Of a stretch of 64,000 nucleotides of DNA, positions 36,080-46,995 are shown piece after piece. Position 1 is the stretch's first letter. Each line of letters begins with the position of its first letter. Position numbers and translations under genes: made by a program. Source of the DNA: Fallopia convolvulus. Its lineage: Eukaryota; Streptophyta; Magnoliopsida; Caryophyllales; Polygonaceae. Where the stretch lies: contig OZ024737.1 of assembly GCA_964016875.1 (NCBI GenBank), positions 37,883,683 to 37,947,682 of the forward strand, written 5' to 3'. A model generated the notes under the pieces. That model searched no databases and had not been told where the DNA came from. It saw only the letters and a program-made list of their open reading frames with translations.

Positions 36080-36769
36080 TAGTTTTTGGCGGCCTATTTG
36101 AATTGTTGCATGTAGACGTCTTTGGCGGATTTTTATAATTGTTGCAAAAAAAAATCACCTCCTCTCTTGCAATTTTGTGATCGATGAATCTGTTGTCTTT
36201 ACGTTCAATTTGAGTTTTCATTTTTTTTTTTTTTGGTATTGAAGCATTTTATTTTCTTGTAATTATCATAAGCGCATAAAATATTCAGCTTTACTTCAGT
36301 TTGAATTTTTAGATCTTCAAGATAAAGTCCAAACACATTTCTTTTTTTTGGTCAAAAGTCCAAACACATTTCTTGTTTGCGGTAGAATGCTGAAAATAAT
36401 CCAAGAGAAAAAGCATTTCAACAAGAAGAAAGGAATATGCCGTGTTTTTAAACGGTAATAATAAGTCTATTGACTTTTTTAATCATGATGATAGTAACTA
36501 TTTGTATATGTACGTCATTTTGATATTAATATTTGAATCTAGCTATATCTATCTTGATCGTAACATATTATACAGTGGACAATATTTGTTTATTAGTTCG
36601 ACTTTGATTTTTGTTCATCGAGCAAAATCACGTTGAAGTCTACGGATCTTATCCTACAAGGCTACAATACAAATAACAAACCTTGAATATATGATGAAAT
36701 CACTCATTTTTACCATTCATTGCAATATTTGGAAACAATAATTATACCTAAACAATTTGTCTCTTGATT
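36080..36769. other. Spacer between copia and LINE, with an A-tailed stub
   Basis: No gene. A perfect 20-bp repeat AAAGTCCAAACACATTTCTT (36324-36343, 36355-36374) flanks an 11-bp insert that reads TGACCAAAAAA on the minus strand, another minimal retro-insertion. A long T-run at about 36219-36233 is unexplained. Confidence 0.5.
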
Positions 36770-36791
36770 AATATTTTTAAGTACTACAATG

Positions 36792-37309
36792 GTACCACTT
36801 CACCGAATCATATTGTTGTGATTGAGGAATCTCCATCTAAAACCATCAGTCAACCTTCGTTCAATTCAGGGAAAGGTATTGGGCCCATCAATGGCAAAGC
36901 CCATATGGAAAAACGTAAGCCCAAAATAAGTAGAGTGAAAGGAGTTTTTACCCCGAAGCATAAAAATAAAGATGGGCCTATTGGGCCAGAGATCAATACT
37001 ATGGATGTACCGAAGAAAAGACAGCGGAATCAAATCTACTCATCAGAATCTCAGCTTGCAAATACTAATACACAAGAAAATGCGGTCTTGCAATTGTTCA
37101 ATCCAGACCCTGGGTTAGATGCTTCATCGGACAGATTGGAAACCTTGGTTCATGATGAAAATACTAGGGCTCCGGGGTGTGATGTTTCAAGTGAGATCGA
37201 TATTGGATCTGTTCAGCATGAAGTTACTCAGCAATTTGAACCAACAGTTGCATCAATTGATGATGATTCCACGATGGCGGAGAGCGATTCAGCTCGAGGG
37301 CCAAACTGA
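36792..37309 (+). pseudogene. LINE ORF1, C-terminal fragment
   Basis: An open frame of about 170 codons running from the truncation point to a stop at 37309. It is Lys/Pro/Asn-rich with a basic KPKISRVKG patch; the usual DUF4283 and CCHC knuckle of plant LINE ORF1 lie upstream of the truncation and are lost. Identified by position before ORF2 rather than by a domain. Confidence 0.6.
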
Positions 37310-37349
37310 TCCTTTGGTTTTTTTGTTCTCTTCTAATTATTTAATTATG

Positions 37350-40300
37350 ATGAATATCTTATATTGGACTTGTTTTGGTGCAGGCAAGCCAGGTTTTCGT
37401 AGAGCTATTCGTTATCTTTGTAGAACTCACAAGGTGGATATGCTAGCGCTTTTCGAGACTAGGATTTCCGGGGGCAGAGCTGAATCAGTTTGCAACAAGT
37501 TGACAAAGACAGATTTCACCAACGTCTGTAGGGTTGAAGCTGTGGGTTTCAAAGGAGGCATATGGCTGTTTTGGAAGAATACCAGTGCACATGTGGACGT
37601 GGTGGAGCTGAATAACAATTTCATTCATGTTAAAGTTAACAATGGTAGTCAGTTAGTTCATTTCTTTGCTGTCTACGGGCCTCCTTCGGTCACCCGTAGA
37701 GAAACTTTTTGGCGGGATCTTGATGCGTCGGCAAGCAGAGTGGTTGGCCCGGCTTTCTTTGGTGGGGACTTCAACTGTATTTTGTATAAGAATGAGAGGA
37801 AGGGGGGCAAAGGAGGGCTTCATGCTGATTCTTCGGTGTTCAATGATTGGAGGAACAAAGCTCAGTTACTTGATTTGGGATTCACCGGGCAAGAGTTCAC
37901 TTGGAGCAGAAAATTACCGGATAACTCAGTTGTGCACAAAAGACTTGATAGGTTTTTAGTGAACGTGGATGGTCGTATCCAATGGCCGGAAGCCAGGGTT
38001 CGTCACCTACCTAAGTTTTCCTCGGACCATTGCCCCCTTCTTCTTTCATTGGATCCGAATGTGGTTCTTGATAGGAAGAGGCGGCCTTTCCGATTTGAAT
38101 CAGCTTGGTTCTCCCACCCAACGTTTTTTGACAAAGTTAAGAACTGTTGGAAGTCGGATGTTGATACACCGGGCGCACTTGAGTTGCTGCAAAAAGATCT
38201 TCGTATGTGGAATAAGAAAGTGTTCGGAAATCTTCATCAAAGGAAAAAGGATTTATTGGAGAGGCTGGAAGCTATCCAATGCAATATAGCTAGAGGTCCT
38301 ACGGCTCGTTTGTTGGAAATAGAATTGAGTGTGTAGAGCGAGATCGAGAAAGTGTTAGAACAAGAGGAAGTTTTTTGGCTCCAAAAATCTAGGGTTCAAT
38401 GGCTCAACTGTGGAGACCGAAATACGTCGTTCTTTCACACTTCCACGATCATTAGAAGAAAGCAGAATAGGGTCGAGGGTTTGAGAAATGAGGACGGGGA
38501 TTGGATCGAAGACAAAGCTGCGTTGGAAAAGTTAGCTACTGATTTTTTTCAAAAACTTTATTCTGAGGAGGGGCCCATTGATGTTCAACTTCCTGCATTG
38601 AATTGTAGCTTCCCTCAAATTGATCCTATTAGATTTAAGGCTCTTGAAAGGGTGATATCTTCAGAGGAGGTTTGGAATGCAGTTAAGAGCATGGGTGCTC
38701 TCAAATCTCCTGGGATCGATGGTTTCAATCCGGGTTTCTTTCAGCGTTGTTGGGAGACAGTCGGGCCCTCAATGGTAAAGTTCGTCCGGGATTTTTTCAA
38801 CACTTTTGTTCTTCCTATTGGAGTTAATGACACGCTCATTGTTTTACTAGCCAAAGTGGGCAAACCAGAGCATATCGGTCAATTTCGCCCCATTAGCTTA
38901 TGTAACGTCCTTTACAAGGTTGTTACTAAAGTGTTGGTTAATCGAATCCAATCAATCATGATGGACATTATCGGACCGACGCAGGGAAGCTTTCTACCGG
39001 GTAGGTTGATTACGGATAATATCGTTGTGGTCCAAGAGGTTGTTCACTCTATGAGAAAGAAACAAGGGGCGCGGGGATGGATGGCCATAAAGTTGGATCT
39101 AGAAAAGGCCTATGATCGCCTCAACTGGGATTTTATTGAGGCTACGCTCGAAGGGGCAGGTTTTACGGCTACTTGTATTAGATGGATTATGGCATGTGTT
39201 TCATCTCCACGTATGCAAGTTCTTTGGAATGGTGAAGTTTCTTCTCAATTTTCAGCTTCTAGAGGTGTCCGACAGGGGGACCCCATATCCCCTTATCTCT
39301 TCCTCTTATGTTTGGAAAGGTTAAGCCATATTATTAACCATGCTGTTGATAGGCGTGAGTGGAAACCAATTAATTTGACAAGATCGGGGCCTCGTCTCTC
39401 ATCTTTTCTTTGCCGATGATATCGTTCTTTTTGCCGAAGCCTCTGTTGATCAAATGCATGCCATTATGAAATGCTTGGATTTGTTTTGTAAAGCCTCTGG
39501 TCAAAAATTCAGCAGTACCAAATCAAAAATCTTTGTCTCAAAAAATGTAAGGCGTCCGTTGAGGCAGCAGATTGCTTCGGTTAGTGGCTTTTCGGTGACG
39601 ACGGATTTGGGTATGTATCTTGGCATGCCGATTGTTCATAAGTCTATTAACAAGGGTACTTTTGATGGTCTTCTGGACAAGTTTAAATCAAAACTAGTTG
39701 GCTGGAAGGCGTCGACACTCAGCTTCGCGGGAAGAGCGACTCTTGTTAAATCAGTGCTTAACTCTATTCCAGTTTACTCTATGCAAACGACACTTCTTCC
39801 TATTAGTGTGTGTGATAAGATTGATACTTTGAACCGAGGGTTCCTTTGGGGCAGTAGTATGGAGAAGAGGAGGATGCATAAAGTTGCGTGGGATGAAGTT
39901 GTGAAACCGAAGAATCAAGGTGGGCTCGGAGTCCGTACGATGAGGGAACTTAATGTAGCCTTAGTTGGGAAACTTGGATGGCGTTTTGTCATGGAAGAGG
40001 GTGATATTTGGACGTCCGTACTCAAGAATAAGTATGTTGACAAGGCTCTCGGTAAATCGCCTGCTTGCTCTCATATATGGAAGGGCATTAGAACAGGTAT
40101 TTCCGAAGTGATAATCAAAGGTTCGAGATGGCTACTGCGTGATGGTAATAGCATCCGGTTTTGGACCGATATGTGGCTTATGGACACACCGTTGTTGAAT
40201 GTTGCACTATGCCCACCAAGTTCTGATCAAATACATGCTCTTGTGTCCGATTTTTGGAACGAAAATGGTGGCTGGAAGTGGAGTTTACTGGAGCCTTTTT

Positions 40301-41460
40301 TGCCAAGCTCTGTTATGTTGCAGTTGGCTTCGGTGGCAGTGAATCAGGATATGAATGATGAGCTTAGTTGGGGATGTACTTCAGATGGGAATTACACTGT
40401 TAGCTCCGGATACAGGCTGCTGCAAGGTGACTGTAGCAGATTGGGTATGGACAGCAGTTTTTTCGACAAAATATGGAGAATCAAAGTCCCAGAAAGAGTT
40501 AGGAGCTTTGTTTGGCTTGCTAGCAAGGGAGGAGTCCTCACAAATGCTGAACGGAGGCGAAGACATCTTACCACTAATCCAGATTGCATCCTGTGCCATG
40601 GAGGAGAAGAGACGTTCGAACACTTGTTTAGGGACTGCACGCTTGTGCGTCAGATTTGGGATGAGCTTTCCGTTACTAATTTTGATCCATATTTTTTTCA
40701 TGATGATTTTGCTATATGGATCAGAAGGAACATATTATCGAACAAGAGTGTGGAACATGGTAGCTGGAATGCTACGTTTGCTTTGGTGTTGTGGTGGTCT
40801 TGGCGGTGGAGGAACGAGAAGGTTTTCAATGGCATCGACGCCCCTAATAATAAGACGGCCTTCATCCGCCAACAAACTCGTGAAATACAAGAACTGACAA
40901 GTACTTTTTTTTCCCGTAGTGTTATTCGGAATAGTATTGTGCAGGAGGTTGCTTGGATCAAGCCGAGAGATGATTGGGTTAAAGTGAACACCGATGGAGC
41001 GGTTGGAGAAGGCAGTAAAGCTGCTTCGCGTGGAGTCTTAAGAGATGCTGAAGGGAGATGGCTAGGCGGTTTTGTGCACAACATCGGAGTCTGCTCAGTA
41101 CCGATGGCGGAGCTATGGGGAGTGCTGAACGGGATCAAGCTCGCTTGGAATCAAGGTTTTAAGAAAGTTATTATTGAGTCGGATTCTCAGATTGTTATTC
41201 GTCTTTTAGAGTCTAATGTGAACAAGTGTCATCCGTTGTCTAGCCTGGTTTTACAATGCCAAGGCTTCTTAAGTAGGGATTGGGATATCCAATTCCGACA
41301 TGCCTTTCGCGAGGCGAATTGCGTTGCCGATCGTCTCGCGTCTATGGCTTTTAATTTTCCGCTTGGTTATCATGTATTGTTTGCCCCGCCAGAGGGGATT
41401 TCTTTTCTGTTGCTTGATGATGTTAGGGGCCGGGCTATCCCCCGTTTGCTGACTACTTAG
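37350..41460 (+). pseudogene. LINE ORF2: endonuclease, reverse transcriptase, zf-RVT, RNase H
   Basis: Starts at MNILYWTCFGAGK (37350), 40 bp after ORF1. Domains: AP-type endonuclease (about 37380-38050, GGDFNCI and SSDHCPLLL), reverse transcriptase (about 38600-39500, FRPISLCNVLYK, GVRQGDPISPYLF, FADD at 39409-39420), zf-RVT (about 40465-40640, with CILCHGGEE) and a plant-type RNase H (about 40960-41400, VNTDGA and ESDSQ). Two lesions: an in-frame TAG at 38334-38336 and a one-base frameshift near 39395, just before FADD. Otherwise the frame is open, so it died recently. Confidence 0.93.
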
Positions 41461-41554
41461 CCCATTTTACTTATTATTAATAAAACTCCCCTAGAGGGAA
41501 CGGAGAGTACCGCCTCTCCTTCTACCAAAAAAAATATTTTCAAGTACAACAATG

Positions 41555-43125
41555 TGCTGTCAAAGATAACTAACTAATTAAAATGCGCTTAATACATGAA
41601 ATGAGCTAGGAAAAACTTGACCCACGAGGATATAAATCTATAAATTGTTGGGAAATGAGGGTGAAATGTTTTGATTTAAAAAATGTTTGTAATATGAATA
41701 ATTAGTTTCTTTGACTTTGCAAGCACATGCCATAGAGTTTGGTAGAGTATTAGGTAATTGGAGATTGAGCTTCAAAATGCCTCTTGTCCAATACTTCAAC
41801 CACAATGACTCATGGGACCTCTAGGACCAACTTTGGCTCGTTCATGGTCCATTTGATGTGGGTTCCTCGTATTTGTGATCACTTGTGTGACTTGGTCTCT
41901 CTTCTTGTTTGCGATGTCTTCTTGTCGGCCTGCCAAGTACTCCTCTTCATTCAAGTCCAACGTTTCCTTAGCGAGTTGGTTTAAACCCTAGATTCTCCTT
42001 TGTCTTGCTCATTTTCTCTGCCGATGTGTTAAAGCTTGGGAGGAAGCTGCATTAGCTCCAATTTCTCTAATGGGTCCAAGTCATTAATTATAAGTCCTTA
42101 TCATAAACCATATACACATTAGGTAGACCACAATCTACATAACAATATATAGTAGGTAACATCCAAGCACCATTGCTGGTTCTTTTCGTCATGTCTCATT
42201 CGTCCCTCTCACTGTGGATCGAACCTCATCTGTTAGGATGCTCTAAGAAGGCCTGCTTTCCTAATCTCTTTCCTTATCAAAAAAAAATCTAAGCACCATT
42301 AGCTGCAATGGCTTTAGTTGCCAACATCAGAAGTAAGAAAAGCAAGCATTCAAACAGTGGTAGAAAAGCAAGCATATACACATACAAACAGGCTTGCATA
42401 TAGAGGGTAACGTCCCTAAGCAAGATGAGATTTGTTTTTCGGATAGTTTGAAAGGCATATCATGATATCAACATACACATTTCCCACATGGGCAACGTCT
42501 CGCATTGTTGTGTCTGGAACAGCGATCAGCGGCCCGGGGACAAGTGAAAATGTGACTTAACAGAAGCCAGCACTTAGATAAGTTCAAATTTCCAAGATAA
42601 TATACGTCTTCTCATATTGATCGCGTTCTTACTGAAAATTTGTATAATGAGGATCCAACCTCTGGCTCCGCCACTGTTGTTAACAATTAACAACAAAAGA
42701 AACACTGCACATTAGTATTATTACTGTGGTGTTTTCTATTAAGTTGCAATGAAGTGCCATTTTGTGCCATTAAAACCAGTTTGCTGCATTATCCACCTTA
42801 ATTGTGCAAAAACAACACTGGGTTCATAAATTTATGCACGAAATCTCAACAAAAACATCCATTTCTTGCTTCAATAAGCTGGTTTGAAAAGAAATCCAAC
42901 AACTTATGCCCCTAAATTTGCCACAAGCTCATCAACTAGCTAGATTAAGCATCTCAAAATGTAGAAATGCTGCAAAAACAACATTGTTATTACAAGTCAT
43001 TTACAGTTTGATGCAAGACTTGGGCCCTGTTTTTCCCTTAAATGTTCACCCCATGGGGCACTTACCTAGGTACATATAAAAAGGGTCAACAGCTATTAAG
43101 CCAATAGCTCCATTTCACAAAATCA
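41555..43125. other. Intergenic, with a short retro-insertion
   Basis: No gene supported. Apart from the insertion at 42161-42305, the content is AT-rich spacer; the right end is the probable 3' UTR of the TPR-SET gene. Confidence 0.45.
42161..42305 (+). mobile_element. 108-bp A-tailed retro-insertion with 18-19-bp direct repeats
   Basis: ATCCAAGCACCATTGCTG (42161-42178) and ATCTAAGCACCATTAGCTG (42287-42305) flank a 108-bp insert ending CCTTATC plus nine As. The insert contains no coding frame. Its length and tail fit a truncated LINE or a SINE; the family is unknown. Confidence 0.6.
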
Positions 43126-44718
43126 TCAAGAAATAGGAAGCTGAAGCAAATTCCTCAACACTTGTTTCTTAACAATCTTACCATAAACTCCTCTCCCAAG
43201 CTTCATTGCCTTTTCCACAATCTCAATCCCATTCCCAACACCACCTCCAACACCCTTCTTCACCCTCTCAACAACCGCCTTCACAACCCTCTCGTCACTC
43301 CCAACCGCCTCCGCCACACTCTCCGCCACCATCTCCACCTCCGGCAGCCGCATGCCCCACCGCCTCCCCACCTTCTCCGACCCATAAACCTCTTCAATCA
43401 CCCCCCAAAAACTCGCCCTCAAAAATCCCTTCTCCTTTCCCCTAACTCCCAACTTCTTCATCATCTCTTCCAAACCGAAAAACCCACATCCCACATCGGC
43501 TCCTCTTTCAATACCCAATTCAAGTTCTTGAAATTCTTGCCTTTTGAACAACTCCTCTTCAAATCTGCACCTCTTACAATGGCATTGAAACCCCCATGAA
43601 TTCGCCATCTCGGTTCGTTTTTTCAAAGGGGAAAGTACATCAAAATAAGGGAATGTGATCTCCTCTCCTGATTTCAAATCCCTAGAAGCCAGAAAAACTA
43701 CATAATCACCAATATGGAGTCTTCTTGAATTAGGGTTACAGGAGTGATTGATGAATGAAGGGAGAAGCCATAGCCCTACACCATAATAGCCACTGTTCTT
43801 CCCCAACACCTTGGATGAAATTGAATCCTCCACCATAGAGTTCACATCCAGAACACTCAAGAGATTCACATTAGGCGTGGAAGGCAAGCCCCGCTGCTCC
43901 GTGCCTGGCTTCAAGAGATTCACATCCGGAATTTCAAGTTCACCTTCATTTTCCCCATTTGAGAGAAGCCCAATTAACCGACGAGTTTCGGGGCATTCTG
44001 AAACAGAATCCGTCACTTTCTTAATGAAATTCTTCCACATGACCAATTGGGCATTTTCTCCTAAATCTCGGCTGCCCATTGGCAATATACATCTCTCCAC
44101 AGCAACTGCTTTAGTGACCATAATCAAGCTTCCACAATCAAGATTCTTAGCAGCAAACAACCCTCTCCCACTAATCTCAGATTCCTTAATCAAAACAGGG
44201 CCAACAAATTCACCAAGATCAGGGGTTTTCCCCATACACCCATTTAGAACCCAGTCAGAGACATCAAAAGCGCCTGTTCTTGACAGATTCTCAAGCCTCT
44301 TACACTCACCAATGTACCCATTTAGGGTTTTCAGATTCTCCCCATTCAAGCTTTGATCAAGTAAAGCTAAATTGAAACACTCTAGGGCTGGCGAATACCT
44401 ACTAAGACTGAGCAAGATCTTACCTTTACAGAGTAGAGACTTGAAATGGCCGGCCGCGATTTGAAGCGCTTCGTCGCAATCATTGAGCGCTTGCTTGAAA
44501 TCTTTGAGTTTGAAGCGGGATTCAGCACGGTTTGAGAGGGCTAGACAGAGCGATTTGTTAAGCTTTGATAGGGATTCGGAGTTGTGTTGGGTGTTGATTT
44601 GGTGGAGACACAGAGAGATGAAATGAGAGTAAGTGTCGATGGATTGGACCCACTCTTCTCGGAGGAAATGCTCGGTGGCTTTGGATCTAAGTTGTTGCAT
44701 TTTGGATTCTTCTTCCAT
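43126..44718 (-). CDS. TPR and SET domain protein (SMYD-like methyltransferase), intronless
   Basis: Predicted lysine methyltransferase, 530 residues in one exon. Seen: N-terminal tetratricopeptide repeats (about 8-140, including ALSNRAESRFKLKDFKQAL); a SET domain split by a long insert, first part about 173-207 (SEISGRGLFAAKNLDCG), second about 318-358 with the cofactor motif NHSCNPN (324-330) and GEEITFPYFD; a post-SET-like CHCKRC (379-384); then a helical C-terminus. No MYND zinc finger is visible, unlike animal SMYD proteins. The insert (about 210-315) holds two similar NLL-containing segments from a short internal duplication. Substrate and compartment cannot be told from sequence. Start: first Met of the frame. 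Confidence 0.9.
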   Translation of the reverse strand: MEEESKMQQLRSKATEHFLREEWVQSIDTYSHFISLCLHQINTQHNSESLSKLNKSLCLALSNRAESRFKLKDFKQALNDCDEALQIAAGHFKSLLCKGKILLSLSRYSPALECFNLALLDQSLNGENLKTLNGYIGECKRLENLSRTGAFDVSDWVLNGCMGKTPDLGEFVGPVLIKESEISGRGLFAAKNLDCGSLIMVTKAVAVERCILPMGSRDLGENAQLVMWKNFIKKVTDSVSECPETRRLIGLLSNGENEGELEIPDVNLLKPGTEQRGLPSTPNVNLLSVLDVNSMVEDSISSKVLGKNSGYYGVGLWLLPSFINHSCNPNSRRLHIGDYVVFLASRDLKSGEEITFPYFDVLSPLKKRTEMANSWGFQCHCKRCRFEEELFKRQEFQELELGIERGADVGCGFFGLEEMMKKLGVRGKEKGFLRASFWGVIEEVYGSEKVGRRWGMRLPEVEMVAESVAEAVGSDERVVKAVVERVKKGVGGGVGNGIEIVEKAMKLGRGVYGKIVKKQVLRNLLQLPIS

Positions 44719-45789
44719 GGCTGATTCTTGCTGATGATGTGCCTCTTTCTGGATTTGGGTTTAAGTTTCTGGTTCGGTGGCAGTAACTTGGGAATTTGAA
44801 AGGATGAAAAACGTAACGGTTATATTTGGCGAGTATTGTGCAGTTTGTTTCGTTGTCACAACGGCTAGTTTGAAGGAGTTTTTTATTACTGTTGGGAAAC
44901 TTCTTTTTTTCTTTTTTTTCTTTTGTTAACTTTGTACGGGTTTGAGTTTTTTTTTTTCGTTTTTTTTTTTGAAAAAGATGCGGGTATGAATTATGCATAA
45001 CCAAATCACGGTTTATGTTTTACATAAACTTTATAAAGCTTACATGTATACCTGTCAATTGGGACGAGTGGTTTGAATTTGGTTCGATTATTTCGAATTT
45101 GGGTTAAATAGAGATTCAAGTCAATTGAGTTACAACTTAAAACGGATTGGGTTTTGACTGGTTATCATGCGGGTTTAAATTGACTAAAGAATTAGTAGAT
45201 ATATTTTTAAATTATTATTTTTACTATTAAGTTATTGTATGTATGTATTTATATTTATTTTTACATAAAAATAAATAAATTTATAGCTCAATTGGGTCAA
45301 GTCCTAGATTGGTCGGGTTTGAGACGTATATTCTCAAGTCAATCGGATTGGTTTTTTCGGGTTAGATCATCTTTTGACCGACTTAATCAATATCAATATT
45401 CAATATACTATAATTAAAGTCGAATCTCTCTTTCTTACATATCATCGTCTTAGCTATTTCATGCAGACTTATTTTTTTTTCATTTATATCTTTAGTTTTC
45501 ATTCTTTTTAATATTTACTATCCTAATATGATAATAATATTTTACTGATAATAATATTCCCCAAAAAAATGGAGTATGGACTTATAAATAGATCTATCAC
45601 TATGTGTATATGCTTATGTCGCATTGGTCCATTAATTGTTACTAAATAGATGCCAATTTGAATATGTAAAAACAAAAAAATATACTTCCATAAAAAAAAT
45701 TCAGCATTTCAATGTGCTCATAATTGTATGAAGTATTGCATGTGAGAGCTTTGATGCATGCTCTGATCCATTTTCACGTGATCTCTATA
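44719..45789. other. Intergenic: TPR-SET 5' side and a dispersed repeat
   Basis: T-rich runs at 44880-44970 lie just upstream of the gene. About 45045-45395 is related to the repeat at 29515-29940. The rest is AT-rich with no gene. Confidence 0.4.
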
Positions 45790-46462
45790 CAGTAGAATCT
45801 CTCTAAATTAATACTCGGTAAATTAATAAAAAACTTTAAATTAATATTTTTCTCCGGTCCCAACTCGGGCCAGTGTAAAATTTAACAAATTTCGATAAGA
45901 TAATAAGATAATATATTTTAAAAAAACCACTATACAAATATAAGGTCCCATTAATATAATAAATTAATAATTATATAAAAAGTTGCATAGTCATAACTAA
46001 GAAAATCTAATGAAATATGACTGTAGTGTTGTTTGTTTTTTCTTAGTTCTATTTGGAGCTCATCTCTAATTTTTCTTATTGGATCCGACATTTCTAGTGT
46101 TATTTTGAAAACAAATTTTGTAATGTCAACTATAATCATTCTTTGAGACTTCATCTTATGAACGAATTTTACAGTGTCTAAACAATTTGTTATTTCCTCT
46201 TGCTCAACATTAACTATCCAAGTCGAGACTACAAGATTGATAGCAGTCAAACATTAATCTTACATGGATCAAATTGTCCCAACTCATAGCCTTCTAAAAT
46301 CCTACAATAAAATCTTGTATGATAGTGCATTTTGAAAACTCTTATTACAAAAATCTCTTTAAATTAATAAATATTAATTTATCGGTTAATTAATATCTCT
46401 ATAAAATAATAAAATATCATGGTCCCAAGTCCCAACCCTATTAATTTATAGAGGTTTTACTA
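45790..46462 (-). mobile_element. Emigrant/Lemi-like (pogo, Tc1-mariner) element with transposase remnant
   Basis: The left end CAGTAGAATCTCTCTAAATT and the inverted right end TAGTAAAACCTCTATAAATT match each other and the Emigrant terminal repeat as I remember it; TA flanks both sides. The interior minus-strand frame (46250-45951) contains VSTWIVNVEQEEITNCLD, which resembles the end of pogo-type DDE transposases. So this appears to be an internally deleted derivative that kept the 3' end of the transposase gene. Confidence 0.68.
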
Positions 46463-46464
46463 TA

Positions 46465-46995
46465 TACGTCTTCTCATATTTAGCATTTTCCGTGTACACA
46501 ATTTGAAATATAACTCCACACCCTATTTAAATTGCTTCCTTATATTAGTTCGGGGAATACTCCCAAGCTGGCAAGCAGTCGAAGCTTTCATAGTGGCCCT
46601 TCCACTATTGTGTTAATCTGTATCAGGTTATGAAAGATAAGAGATTCAATACTACTAATAATTCCATGGTTTTGTTTTTGCATACAAAGTAGATCTTCCA
46701 ACTGAAATGAATCCAATCACAGAGCACGTCTCTAATATCAACAAACTTCTACCCACAACCCAACAAGATTGAAGCAAGCAGATTATCCACAAATTCATGA
46801 TCAAGCGCACAAATCTTGATATTCTACACAAACTTCAAACCCAATGAAGTCAGACAACCGGAATTCAGCTACTTCTGATAAGAGGCCCTCACTACTACTA
46901 CTAACTAGTAACTACACAAAAACGGGCGCCTCTTTCAGATATAGTATACGACTATGTGATAGGATAGGCAAATGAGAGCGCTTTTCTGAGGAGAT
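46465..46995. other. Spacer and 3' UTR of the deoxynucleoside kinase gene
   Basis: Right part is the probable 3' UTR of the minus-strand kinase gene. No gene or definable repeat. Confidence 0.45.

Larger units (their letters stand above)
36792..41532 (+). mobile_element. LINE (L1-type) retrotransposon, 5'-truncated, with 22-bp target duplication
   Basis: A 22-bp duplication flanks the element (36770-36791 and 41533-41554; starts AATATTTT and ends ACAATG, two mismatches). The 3' end is TTCTACC plus an A-tract. It begins inside ORF1, so it is 5'-truncated but still 4.7 kb long, with ORF2 complete in length. Plant L1 elements show this order: ORF1, then ORF2 with endonuclease, reverse transcriptase, zf-RVT and an RNase H. 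Confidence 0.92.

Noticed and set aside
42215..42230. GGATCGAACC, reverse of a tRNA B-box, as a possible SINE promoter or tRNA
   Set aside because: No A-box at the right distance and the A-tail of the enclosing insert is on the opposite strand.
43162..43599. 145-codon plus-strand frame, Pro/His-rich
   Set aside because: Exact antisense shadow of the TPR-SET gene's C-terminus.
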